A stretch of 64,000 nt of DNA, taken from contig CAXIPT010000003.1 in the NCBI GenBank assembly GCA_964030475.1, forward strand, positions 1,721,058 to 1,785,057, in the 5' to 3' direction. Numbering within the stretch: position 1 is the stretch's first letter; every line of letters starts with the position of its first letter. Shown here in pieces: positions 33,733 to 50,880 of this stretch. The notes below the pieces were generated by a model. The model was not told where the DNA came from, did no database searches, and worked only from the letters and a program-made list of their open reading frames with translations. The DNA is from Tethya wilhelma (Eukaryota; Porifera; Demospongiae; Tethyida; Tethyidae). The translations under genes and the position numbers were made by a program.

Positions 33733-36423
33733 TTAACACTTTTTCTCATCATAGTAGATGGGTGAGTCAAAGCTAAGGGAAGAATGAGATGGAAACTTTG
33801 TACTAGCGGCTGGAATTGGCTTAGTAGACATACTCTCCTCTAACTTTGCTTTATACTGCTTTTTTGGGCAAAACCGCATTGCTAATGATATAATAGCAAT
33901 TGCAATAGCAAAAATCACACCAACCGAAGAAAATGTTGAAAGTACAATGGAAATCATCAATAGTCTGTTATTGTATGTTTGGTCTTTTTCTATCACAGCC
34001 GTTCCAGGGGTTGTAGTGTCAACATATTGTTTGTTGGTTGAAATAGAGTCATTATCAGAATCAGTCTGCTCTACTTCCTCTTCTGTGGTAACAGATACTT
34101 CTGTAATATTCTCAGACTCTTCAGTTACTGCCTCTGTCGTTATTGTAGTCAGTGTTACAGTAGTTTGTTGCTCTGTCATCTCTACTGTCACAGTGGTCCC
34201 CACCTCTGTTGTCTCCATAGCTGTGGTCGCTTGTTCTGTTGTCTCCATAGCTGTGGTCCCTTGTTCTGTCGTCTCCATTGTGGTCATTGGTTCACTTGTG
34301 GTCAGTGGTACTGTCATAGCAGGTGGCTCTGTTGGAAGTACAGGATCTGGTAGCAATGTTATGTTGAAATGGTGGATATCTCCTTCGTAAAGCATACAAG
34401 ATGGAAGCACTGGATCAACAGTCACATTCAGAGCCACCTCAAAGAATGTGATCTGACTGTTACAAGCACTGATAACTCCTCCGTACTGGGCTGTGTTGTT
34501 GAAGATGTTTGTGTGGTTGATTTCCATGTGCATTGAGCTGGCAATGATGGCAATAACTCCACCCCTATCAGCTGCAGTGTTGGAGTCAAAGAGTGATTCA
34601 TGGATGCTAACAAAACTGTTGAGACGTCCAATGTACATGACTCCTCCATCATCACCAGCTGAGTTATCACTAAACTGACTTCTTGTAATGATGTAGTCTG
34701 AGGCATGGACATAAGTGTAGAACACCCCACCATCCCGAGCTGCAATATTGTTGATAAAAGAGCTTCCATCCACTGTGGTGAGACTTTCGTCTATGAAGAA
34801 CACCCCAGCATGGTTATTGGCAGAGTTGTGTCTGAAGGTACTGTTGAGAATGTTGATGGAGGCATTCCTAATACATGCCACTCCTCCTCCAAGGGTGCCA
34901 CGTCCAGTTGCTGTGTTGTAGTTGAATAGACTGTTTGTGAGGTTCACACTGAAGTGGTTATAGTTGTCCACATCCAACACAGCACAGTAAGAGGCTGAGT
35001 TATTGATGAAGGTTGAGGAAGAGAGTGTTACATTAGCATTGAGTCCATCAGAATAAATAGCTCCTCCACCTTCCCTTGTTGCTGTGTTGTTGAGAAATGA
35101 ACTACCAGTTACATCAATGGAGCTGTTTGTACCAGCAACATAAAGAACACCTCTGAATGTGTTTGCTGTGTTAAAAAGTAGTGAACTTCTAGTCATCTTA
35201 ATATAGTTATGTGTACCGGTAACATATAGACCACCACCAAATGTGTTTCCTTGGTTACTGATAAAAAAGGTCTGATGTATTTGTATTATGTCATTTGTGC
35301 CTGTCTTGTAAACTGCTCCTCCGTTTCCTGCTCTATTGTTTATAAAACAACATTCTATCAGTGATGAGGTGTTTTCAGTAGTTGAACTTCCCGATCGTTG
35401 AAAGTAAATAGCTCCTCCGTTCGATCCAGCTGTATTTCTGTGAAATTCTGACCTATAAACTCCAAGTGTTAGATGTTGAGATGAAGAGACGTAGTAAATG
35501 GCTCCTCCATTAATATCTGCCCTGCTATCATTAAATACTGATCTGTCAATTTTTGTACCTGCAAGCCCAGGCATGTAACCTGCATCATTGATGTAAATAG
35601 CTCCTCCTGAGTTTCTAATTCTATTATATTGATAACTTGCTATGTTACCGGTAAACACAGATCTGTAAATAGTAGTAGCTGTTTGGTAATTAAAAATGTA
35701 TATAGCTCCTCCATAACTAGTATACCAGTTCACTGAGTTATGGCTGAATCTGGACCCATCTATTGTGACATTTGAAGATGTAACATAAACTGCTCCTCCT
35801 GAACCCGCATATCCTGATACTCTGTTTCTATTAAATGATGATCTGTATATTGAAATATTTGAAGATGAGCCATAAATTGCTCCTCCGTGTTTTACTCGTG
35901 CAGTTACCATGTTATTGTTGAACACTGAACTCTCTACCGTGACATCAGATGTAGTGATATAAATCGCTCCACCATGACCTCCACCTGTGTTACTATAAAA
36001 TTCACAATCACTGATCTCTGCCCTAACTCTTGTCATACGTATTGCTGTTTGCATGCATCTCTGAAATGTCATTCCACTGATGTAAACATTTTCCACAGTA
36101 TCAAATCTGAATCCAGCATTTGCTAGTGTGCAGGTCACTATAGCATTGAAAGAAGTCATTGTAAAATTGTAGCTATTAGAAACAGTCAAAATTGTAGAAA
36201 GGCTGTAAGATCCAGGTTCAATGAGAAGGGTTACATTTTGTGAACTTTGACTTGGATTTGAGGCATACTCTTGCAGGGTAAGACAAGGCACTCCATCAAA
36301 CTCTCCAGGACAAGGGCTACTTGATGATGTGACAATGTAGAAGGTGTCTCCTGTAGCAATGTGAAGCCTCACACTGAGACAAATCATCATCAACTGACAC
36401 AAACCAAGATAAGAATTTGGCAT
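33733..36423 (-). CDS. Pmp-like repeat type I membrane protein 2
   Basis: Single exon, 896 aa. Signal peptide (LGLCQLMMICLSVRLHIATG), CPGEFDGVPCLTLQEY, long array of GGAIY/FxxN repeats, Thr-rich stem with METTEQGTTA units and an acidic stretch, a membrane helix (VGVIFAIAIAIISLAM), and a Lys-rich tail ending with LSFDSPIYYD. The part from about 34370 to 34980 is nearly identical to 28130-28740 of the other intact gene, whereas the N-terminal repeats differ strongly, so the two halves have different histories. The tail shares FDSxIY with the other gene although the rest of the tail differs. Flanks are non-coding; GCN2 exons resume at 37122 on the other strand. Confidence 0.88.
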   Translation of the reverse strand: MPNSYLGLCQLMMICLSVRLHIATGDTFYIVTSSSSPCPGEFDGVPCLTLQEYASNPSQSSQNVTLLIEPGSYSLSTILTVSNSYNFTMTSFNAIVTCTLANAGFRFDTVENVYISGMTFQRCMQTAIRMTRVRAEISDCEFYSNTGGGHGGAIYITTSDVTVESSVFNNNMVTARVKHGGAIYGSSSNISIYRSSFNRNRVSGYAGSGGAVYVTSSNVTIDGSRFSHNSVNWYTSYGGAIYIFNYQTATTIYRSVFTGNIASYQYNRIRNSGGAIYINDAGYMPGLAGTKIDRSVFNDSRADINGGAIYYVSSSQHLTLGVYRSEFHRNTAGSNGGAIYFQRSGSSTTENTSSLIECCFINNRAGNGGAVYKTGTNDIIQIHQTFFISNQGNTFGGGLYVTGTHNYIKMTRSSLLFNTANTFRGVLYVAGTNSSIDVTGSSFLNNTATREGGGAIYSDGLNANVTLSSSTFINNSASYCAVLDVDNYNHFSVNLTNSLFNYNTATGRGTLGGGVACIRNASINILNSTFRHNSANNHAGVFFIDESLTTVDGSSFINNIAARDGGVFYTYVHASDYIITRSQFSDNSAGDDGGVMYIGRLNSFVSIHESLFDSNTAADRGGVIAIIASSMHMEINHTNIFNNTAQYGGVISACNSQITFFEVALNVTVDPVLPSCMLYEGDIHHFNITLLPDPVLPTEPPAMTVPLTTSEPMTTMETTEQGTTAMETTEQATTAMETTEVGTTVTVEMTEQQTTVTLTTITTEAVTEESENITEVSVTTEEEVEQTDSDNDSISTNKQYVDTTTPGTAVIEKDQTYNNRLLMISIVLSTFSSVGVIFAIAIAIISLAMRFCPKKQYKAKLEESMSTKPIPAASTKFPSHSSLSFDSPIYYDEKKC

Positions 36424-36429
36424 CTTCAG

Positions 36430-37120
36430 TTTTGTGAAGAAAATTTTAATATGCTATATAGACTGGCTATATAATAGGCATTTGCATGGTTATATACTAC
36501 AATTATGTGTATCACTTGCATGGAGAATGATAATTTTATTCAAAACTTTGTTTGTTTTTCTTTATAACTTGCTCGACAATAAGGGAATTTTTTCTTGCAA
36601 AATTGCTAGCCTAAGGTTCTTTTTTGAAATATTCATCAATTATAATTAACACTATATGGTTATGCTAAACAGCCAGTACATGCATACATGGGTCATGGGT
36701 GCTATGCTATCAAATCTATATCTTCGATCATTACTTGTAATGCATTTACTATTATTATTTTTAAAGGTTTGAATTTATGTGTAATACATGATTGTGTACC
36801 ATATAGTCATCAGTTGCAACAGATAACCATAATTTTTACCGTATAGTACATGCACGGCGTGGTATATACACAATGCTCATCAGTTATGTCTATTTCCAAT
36901 TGTATATAAACCCTCAACTTTGTTTGTTATGTGTGTGTGTGTGTGTGTGTGCGTACGTGTGCATGTGTGTGTGTGCTTGTGTGTGTGTGTGTGTGTGTCT
37001 GAATGTGTTTGTGTCTGTCCATACGTATGTACACATTGCATAATTTATACATGATGCATTGTCATAATATGATATACCACCTATAATCTACATAATTATA
37101 TGTGTGCTGCATTCCTTTCA
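36430..37120. other. non-coding with (TG)n tract
   Basis: GCN2 intron sequence on current layout. A (TG)n-rich run covers about 36932-36998. No exon seen. Confidence 0.6.
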
Positions 37121-37121
37121 G

Positions 37122-38920
37122 GTCTCTTCAATCCAGCAAGAGTTCGAAAGCTTTCAATCAAGAGGAATTCATCATCCTAGTCTAGTCCAATTCCTTGCCT
37201 TCAACTACTCACACCAGGACACAGACAATAAGATCATTGTAGAGGTAAGTATCAGGCATGCTTTAACAAAAAGCTGTAGTTCTCTAATGGTCAACAATTA
37301 AGCTTAAGTTTAACATGAATGTAGATTTTTGTGAGGCAAATAAAAAGCATGCAGTTTTCCCCTGGAATCATATGTGTATACATTTTTGTTTTGTTGTTGT
37401 TGAATTATATATCACTTTATTTGCATATAGGTTTTACAGGAGTATGTTGGTGGTGGAAGTTTGAGTAGCTTGTTAAGAAACCCAGACTGTGGAGCTGTCA
37501 CTGGCAAGGTATACTTCAACTATTTAGCCTGTCTGTGGTTGTTCTTTTGCCAGCAATAGACTGACGTGCAAAGGGATAGGCAACTTACACTGCTTTATTT
37601 TATGCTTAATAAATAACCAATGTGGTGAGCACACTGTAAATCAGTGGTATAGTCCATACCAGCACACTCGCATACAACTAACTTATAATGTATTCATACT
37701 CGTGAATATTAGTATGTACATACATTCGTGCAGGCATGCATATGTGTGCCATGTGTATGCCATGTGTATTAAATTGGAGTGATTAAAACTAACTGCTGTA
37801 ACTTGATGTTCCCAGCTATATAGCCTTAAATAGAACCTACTTTCTATATACAGCAGCTTGCATATTCACAGATTTTGTAATACTATATCCTAATTTTTTG
37901 AAATTAAATGGCAAACTCAAATTATTTCATTTAATGATATCCTATTGTTTTTCTTCAGACTCTGTGTCACTATTGTAAGCAGCTCTTGGAAGGGTTGAAG
38001 TACCTTCACTCTCACGGTATAGTCCACAATGACATCAGACCCTCTCTAGTGTTCCTCGATGGAGGGGGAGGGATCAAACTGGGAGGCTTCAGCATCATCA
38101 AGAGGTGTGTGTGTGTCTGTTTCTTAGTAATATCTCTTCACTTCATGCAGTTAGGTATATATGTGATAAGTCAAATCATGGTAGTAAGGTAGCCTCATTC
38201 ACAGGCTTTAATTCTGTATAGCTTATTTGCCTTCGTAAGTTTGAATGCACACCAAGCATGTGATGCAAGTACTAAGTGCTGTATTGCATTTGTATAGGCT
38301 CATTCCTTAGTGGACAGGCTCTCCCCTTTGATCTTTCTTTCACAGTCAAGTGGGAGAGCTTGGGAATGAAGCTAAAATGTACGAGGAAATATTTGCGAAG
38401 AAGGAGCCTGAAAGCATAGCTATTAATTCCCACTAAGCAAGGGTGTTCCACCATAATGCTTGATGGTATCTTATCTTAGTTGTTAATGTTCATACACTTG
38501 TGTTTTTCACTCGCTTTAGATTGGCTGATCTTCATCGCTCTATGAATATTCACACGAAAGCATCCTCTGTGACCACACCCACTTCTGAGGATAGTGGGAG
38601 TGGTTTAGGGGTGTGGCCGATGGGTATATCAGAAGTCAGAGGAGGAAAGAAAGGAGACATATTGAAATTAGTGAGTTTTGAATCACATACTCATACAAAA
38701 TATGTACTTAAAAACACCATTCTTGCTGGTGTCTGTGAAGGCTACGATCATATGACTAGCTCTTGTATCATTGTGATCTGTATCAAGAGAGCATTAAAAT
38801 GATATTCATGTTATCATGGTTTACAAACCAATTCAGACCACAATCACACATGTATACAAGTCAGTTGAATGTGTATTATCCATTAAGTGTTTGTTCTGTT
38901 TTGAAAACATGATACCTCAT

Positions 38921-38951
<31 letters not shown>

Positions 38952-39503
38952 TTACATAGGGTATGCTGATATTGTGTATGGCACTAGGTAAAATGGACAT
39001 CAGCTATCCTCCTTCCATTCCTGAAGACCTCCCAGAACTCCTGAAAGACTTCTTATCAAAGTAAACAAACTTCGTCCACAACCTTAGAGACAGATTTGCT
39101 TACAAAATCATATGGCAGGTCAAAATAAAACTTGCCTCATTTTAATCAGTAATGATGTAAAGAGCATTTCAAAACTAAAGCACGAATTGCACCATGTATA
39201 TATGTGCATGGCAGAAAGGACAATTCGTCAAAACCTAATTTTCAGCAATTAAATTTGGTGAGAATTTTATTGTTTCTCTCAGAAAAAATGTCCATTTTCA
39301 CTATAATTATTATGGTGCGCAGTTTCTATTACAATTCCATTTAAAAAATTCACACAGGTGTGTTGATGAGAATGAGCAGTGCCGGTTTCCAGCTCACGAG
39401 TTGCTCCACCATCCCTTCATCTCCTCCTCCCCTCGTAGCTCCGCCCCCACCTCCCCCATTACTCAGACCACCAAGACACACGGCATCAACCCAACCATCA
39501 CTG
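37122..39503 (+). CDS. EIF2AK4: GCN2 pseudokinase-domain exons
   Basis: Exons 37122-37244, 37431-37508, 37959-38104, 38520-38670, 38960-39060 and 39358-39503 join in frame. The product follows the GCN2 pseudokinase: QQEFESFQSRGIHHPSLVQF, VLQEYVGGGSLSSLL, KYLHSHGIVHNDIRP, IKLGGFSIIKR|LADLH, KKGDILKLGMLILCMALGK, then the end helix with ELLHHPFISSS. The catalytic HRD is HND and DFG is GGF, in line with an inactive domain; in other species it supports activation of the adjoining kinase. The last exon also exists as a second copy at 40329-40474. Confidence 0.9.
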
Positions 39504-40987
39504 GTGAGAATCATTATAATGTACTAGCTATGTAAGGTCTGTGCATTAATGGCCTCATTCACCCAAATTCTCTTCCTGGTGAGAGTGTATACTATAGTCT
39601 CGCAAACCAGGCTTTCCCCTTGCATTTTATAGCTAGGTGTAGGCAAAGAGCAAAGCACAATATGATTGATAAGAAATTATAGTTCTAAGATGCAAATTTA
39701 AATACTAGTCATGCAGTTCATTTCTCCTTCTTTTATGGAAAAAGAGAGAATGGGAATGAGGCTATTAGTAGCTACAGGCCAAATAGACTGAAATAGTACA
39801 TTCATAAATGAGACCTTCCCTGCTTTGCTCAATGTAATTTTAATGCTTAGCATCAACCCCACCATCACTAGTGAGAGTGTATAATAGTCTCACAAACCTG
39901 ACTCTTCCAATGTAATTTATTGCTTAGCATGCATGGGCAATAAGCAAAGCAAGGAAGGCATGTAACCTTACTAAGCTTTTAATATTCATCAAGTTTTAAA
40001 TCTAGAATTAATTTTGTTATAGTTTCCACNCTTCTTATCAAAGTAAACAAACTTCGTCCACAACCTTAGAGACAGATTTGCTTACAAAATCATATGGCAG
40101 GTCAAAATAAAACTTGCCTCATTTTAATCAGTAATGATGTAAAGAGCATTTCAGAACTAAAGCATGAATTGCATTATATGTGCATGGCAGAAAGGACAAT
40201 TCGTCAAAACTTTATTTTCAGCAATTAAATTTGGTGTAAAATTTATTGTTTCTCTCAGAAAAAAATATCCATATTCAGTATTATGGTACGCAGTTAATTT
40301 CTACAATTCCATTAAAAAATTTACACAGGTGTGTTGATGACAATGAGCAGTGTCGGTTTCCAGCTCACGAGTTGCTCCACCATCCCTTCATCTCCTCCTC
40401 CCCTCGTAGCTCCGCCCCCACCTCCCCCATTACTCAGACCACCAAGACACACGGCATCAACCCAACCATCACTGGTGAGAATCATTAGATGTACTAGCTA
40501 TGCAAGGTCTGTGTATTAATGACCTCATTCACCCAAATTCTCTTCCTGGTGAGAGTGTATACTATAGTCTCACAAACCAGGCTCTCCCCCTGCATTTTAT
40601 AGCTAGGTGTAGGCAAAGAGCAAAGCACAAAGATTAATAAGAAATTATAATTCAAAGATGCAAATCTATAGACTAGTCATGCAGTTTATTTCTCCTTCTT
40701 TTATGGAAACAGAGAGAATGGGAATGAGCTAGGCCATTAGTAGCTACAGGCCAAATAGACTGAAATAGTACATTCATAAGTCAGACCTTCCTCGCTTTGC
40801 TTAATGCTTAGCATCAACCCCACCATCACTAGTGAGAATGTAATAGTCTCACAAACCAGACTCTTCCGATGTAATTTTATTGCTTAGCATGGGCAATAAG
40901 CAAAGCAAGGAAGGCATGTCACCTTACTAAGCTTTAAATATTCATCAAGTTTTTTAAATCTAAAATTAATTTTGATATAGTTGCCAC
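39049..40987. repeat. EIF2AK4: direct duplication at a single-N join (probable haplotype redundancy)
   Basis: 39049-40029 and 40031-40987 are near-identical, meet exactly at the N (40030) and each carry the same GCN2 exon (39358-39503 and 40329-40474, differing by two residues: DENEQ/DDNEQ and silent changes). Most simply two alleles laid end to end by the assembler. Confidence 0.85.
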
Positions 40988-41184
40988 ATTGTCAAGAAGT
41001 ATATTAATGCCAAAAAAAAACCTGCTTGTCTGCTTATGGAGAGAGACTGTAAAGCCCACTGCATGCTCTTATACCAGCTACAATAGACTTGATGTCTATA
41101 GTCATGTGTATGCATGTACGTATGTATGTATGTATGCATGTACGTATGTATGTATGTACGTATGCCTCACCCACACACATGTAG

Positions 41185-46934
<5,750 letters not shown>

Positions 46935-47163
46935 GTATATAGAGTCTGACTTATAGAATTTCCATATAATGCACAACCCAGCAACTAAAGTCATAATATA
47001 CACCAGATTCTGTTACTTAGATTTATGGCTTTATGCAATATTTTGGTCTAATGTCCGTGTAATATATGTACAGTGATGTCTATAACTCACTTATACATAC
47101 ACTGACACACACACACACACACACACACATACACACACACGCACACACTCGCACACACACACA

Positions 47164-47257
47164 NNNNNNNNNNNNNNNNNNNNNNNNNNNNNNNNNNNNN
47201 NNNNNNNNNNNNNNNNNNNNNNNNNNNNNNNNNNNNNNNNNNNNNNNNNNNNNNNNN
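47164..47257. other. assembly gap (94 N)
   Basis: Flanked by (CA)n on the left and the third long foldback element on the right; inside the GCN2 kinase region. Confidence 1.
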
Positions 47258-48240
47258 AAAAATGAGAAGTGTAGGAATGGGCAGTGCGGTAAAAAGCAAT
47301 GAAACAAGGCAAGTCTCTGAATTTCGGCACATGACTACTTCATTTTCATGAGTCAATTGCAAGTTTGGATTCCAATGATAATTATCAGCTATTTGGCTCA
47401 TGAGTCAATGCAAGCAATCACTTGATTAATTTAGATAAAATAACAAGCATGTAGAGTGTAGGTACACAGTAGCGTATGAGAATTGAGTACACAAAATGAA
47501 GTAGTCATGTGCCGAAATTCAGAGACTTGCCTTGTTTCATTGCTTTTTACCGCACTGCCCATTCCTACACTTCTCATTTTTATAAAATTTTTATTATACT
47601 TGTTCATTCACTTTTTTAAACACTAAGGTGCTCGATTGCATGGAAAGAATCATACAGTAGAGACTAGTCAGTCTCTACAACAGAAATGTGCATTTGATGC
47701 GCATGCGCATTATATGCATGCAACCACGTGTTCTATTGACGACCTTTGCCTACATAAAAAGGCTAATTAAATTGACGACCTTTACCTACATCAAAAGGCT
47801 TTAATAAAAAGTACAGTATTTTATATCGAGAGTTTCAAAGCTGCCTAAATTTTGTTTGCTGCCTTGTCGCCAGCAAACGAGTCGAAAAGGACGTACTGTG
47901 CATCAAATGAAGTCCCTCTATATGGTCAAAGTTGGCTCAATGCCTTTTGTTTGTCTGGAAATCGCGTTCAAGTAAGTCAGTTAGGAAGGAAGGAAGGAAG
48001 GAAGGGGAGAACAAAATTGCACTGTTGTGGCTTCTCGCCAGCGCTCTCTCCAGAGTGCTCCAGAAACTTTCTGCCAGTTTTCTTGGTTAATACAGTAAGC
48101 AAACTGTCTGGGGGAGGCTATTAAATGCATTTGAAGGCTAAGCTTTCTTTCCCTGAAAGTTTACAAGCATGAACATTTTGTATTGTGTCAATGGGACAGT
48201 CGGCCCATTCCTACTATATGTACTACCGTACGTATGATAA
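47258..48240. mobile_element. long foldback element, copy 3, with shared tail
   Basis: Arms 47258-47347 and 47493-47592, then 600 bp that match 24324-24935. Ends with CCCATTCCTACTATATGTAC, which is inverted relative to the start of the arm. Confidence 0.8.
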
Positions 48241-48525
48241 CCTTGTTCCCAAGTCAGGCTTTCCATGATAATATATACACAAGGGGAAGAGCTAGGGAGT
48301 AACTTTGCCCAAACTCACAAAATTTACGCATTATATGGAAGCCTGGATACAAAGTTTAACCTACCAACTGTGCATGATTAGTTTAGTTTGACTTTATACT
48401 AGCTTTTTACAAATGGAAGCAAATTTTTTCTTGTATCTGTGAGGATGTGCTGAATTGCTAGGATGGTGAGGATTAACCACCTTTCATTTTTCTAGTTTCA
48501 TTGTTTTATTAATCTGTGTCCACAG

Positions 48526-50059
48526 GAGAAGGTGATTCGTTGGCTGTTGAATCACAACCCTCACGAGCGTCCCACCTCAAAGCAGCTCCTTCAGAGTCCA
48601 CTCCTACCACTCAAGATGGAGGATGAAGAACTGCAAGAGGTCAGCTAGCTAATCAACTCAAAAACAGAATACATGACTGCTTAGTTACGCTATTTAACCT
48701 GCCTCTTACTACGTTCACTTTGGTGTGTGTATACTATAATTGACACAAGAATAACTTATGCAATTTTAGGTATTTTCTTAACTAAAGCTTGAAGAATGTG
48801 TATTACCACGGTTACATGCTGTGTGTGTAGTTGTAAGGGAAATTCCCTACTATATTTGTCACGTTTTCTCAGATATGCCAGTCATGTCTGCACAAACTTT
48901 TTTCTTTCTATTACTAACAGTAGGTATTGAACCCACCAAAATTTAGTTACTATGGGATTGAGAGTCCATAGCACTATACCCACTATGGCAGTACAACACA
49001 CACATTCTGCATCTATACACATTGTAGGTTTTATTGCGGACCTTCCAATCGACCAACTCTGCTCGCTACCATTATCTCATCGATGAGCTGTTTGCACAGG
49101 AAGGATCCAGAGTCTCAGAATTCTCTTACTTTGTCGAGCCTCAAGACAGCAAGCGAAGAAGCCTCACTCCTAAAGTAAGCCAAACTTCATTGATCATAAT
49201 ACTATTGATATTATTATAGTTGTTTCTCTATGAATTGGCTGGGGATGCATGTATAGCCTTCAGCTGTCTTATGTCAAACTTTCATACTATGGCCCTGGAA
49301 ACTTTGTCCGTAGACATATAGCATACTGAATTCTTTTCAATTGATCTCCAAGATTTCCCAAATTACTATTGTGTAAATCTAATTAGTAGTTGGGTTTTTA
49401 ACACTATAATTTTTTCTGAAAAGAAATTTTATGCATGCTATTCCTAGCTGTATTGACATCATTTATTTCTTTACTAACCTCCGTACACACAAACAGTTTT
49501 CTTTTCGTCACCATCTCCTTCAACAACTCGCCCACAGTCGATTGGTGAACATCTTCACCCGCCATGGTGCCTCATACCTCTCCTCTCCTCTGCTGAGTCC
49601 AAGGAGTGGGCTCTATTTAGAATTAGAATCCCTCGCCGAATTTATGGACAGAAGTGGATCTATAGTCACATTACCACATGATCACAGAGTAAGTCCATGC
49701 ATGCATGCATCTCTACCTAGTATCTATTATAGTTACATACCTATACTCAATATGCTAGCCACCAAAACCTCTGAGTTACATTTCAGAGTGAATATGCATG
49801 TGTGCATTTGTGGTAGCTAATACGCCATCTGTAAGTATGTAGCTAACTCTTAATGCTAGCATCAATAGATAAAGAGATTTACTCAATAATATACATGCCG
49901 TGTATAGGTGCCATTTGCACGGTATGTGACTCACCAGGAGATATCTTACCTCAAGAGGTATTGCATCAATCCTGTCTATCGAGAGAGCAGGGTTCAAGGT
50001 TCACATCCACGGGAGTTGTACGAGTGTCAATTCGATATTGTCTCTCCCAACAGAGAAAG
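48526..50059 (+). CDS. EIF2AK4: GCN2 kinase end and HisRS-like start exons
   Basis: Exons 48526-48639, 49028-49174, 49497-49688 and 49908-50059 join in frame. First comes the last kinase helix (WLLNHNPHERPTSKQLLQS), then the histidyl-tRNA-synthetase-like region (FTRHGASYLSSPLL, FMDRSGSIVTLPHDHR, VPFARYVT...LKRYCINPVYRE, YECQFDIV). This domain senses uncharged tRNA in GCN2. The gene should continue for several hundred residues (rest of the HisRS-like domain, anticodon-binding-like domain, ribosome-binding end), but no further exon is seen before 51513, where unrelated RFC5 exons begin. Confidence 0.9.
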
Positions 50060-50800
50060 GTAATGTACTTTATGATGTACATACTGCATGCTATAATGTC
50101 AATTGTTATTAGAATATCTTTATGCTACGGTAAATATGGATCCCTTTTAAACTATATAGGCTAAAGTTATTTTAAAGATTTGTTCAAATGTATACATGCA
50201 CTGTGACAGTTGTACTTCATACATACATGCATGTGATGATGCATACAATGTACAATGTTTTCTCCCAATCGGATGTTAACTGTAACATGACGGCATGCAT
50301 GCAATATAGATATATTACCAAAAAACGCATTTTATAGGACAATGTGATCATATATGTTTGGGGATTGAGTATCAGATATCATTGAACTTCCTCTTGCACT
50401 CTTGATTAATTTTTGTGGTGTAGTGTATGTGTTTGTTGTACTTTTAGTGACCCTCACTCAAGGGTCATCTCAATTTGGTTGCCATGACATTGCAAGTCTT
50501 CTGGAGTCTTGAAGTCTAAAATTTGTTTTTATTCTATATAGCTATATACTAAGAGTATATATACTCTTGGCTATACATAATCGCTGGCCTTTTGAGACAG
50601 TTTTCTGATCTAGAGACTTCTGTTCTCTATCATCAATTTAGTTTTAAGTGCACCAAAGTTCACTAACTGGTGCAACTATCCAGGTTTAAACTTTTAAACC
50701 CTTTAATAAATATTATACTGTATATGAACCATCGGTTTCCTTTATGAGGTCTAACTTAAAGTTCAAAGAGTAGCATCCGACTAAGTGGCAATGTGACCAT
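50060..50800. other. non-coding between GCN2 exons and next gene
   Basis: No exon with GCN2 similarity found; sequence is AT-rich without recognised repeats. Confidence 0.55.
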
Positions 50801-50804
50801 GGAC

Positions 50805-50813
50805 TATAAAAAG
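50805..50813 (+). promoter_or_regulatory. TATA box
   Basis: TATAAAAAG about 70 nt upstream of the ATG at 50881. Confidence 0.6.
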
Positions 50814-50880
50814 CCTTCAATTTGCCTAGATCTGCATCCTAACCACCTTCAACTCATTTCCAAGGATCTACTCCTAAGAC

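Noticed and set aside
22566..36423. Bacterial contamination as source of the Pmp-like genes
   Set aside because: AT-rich host-like composition, interruption by LINE and the same foldback elements found in host introns, and the animal-type signal peptide, stem and tail argue for a host locus; contig joins still need checking.
40329..40474. Second copy of the GCN2 exon as a genuine tandem exon
   Set aside because: Part of a near-identical 950-bp block that restarts exactly at a single N; most likely an allelic duplicate in the assembly.
47066..47401. ORFs spanning the 94-N gap
   Set aside because: Translation of (CA)n repeat and N; no real coding content.
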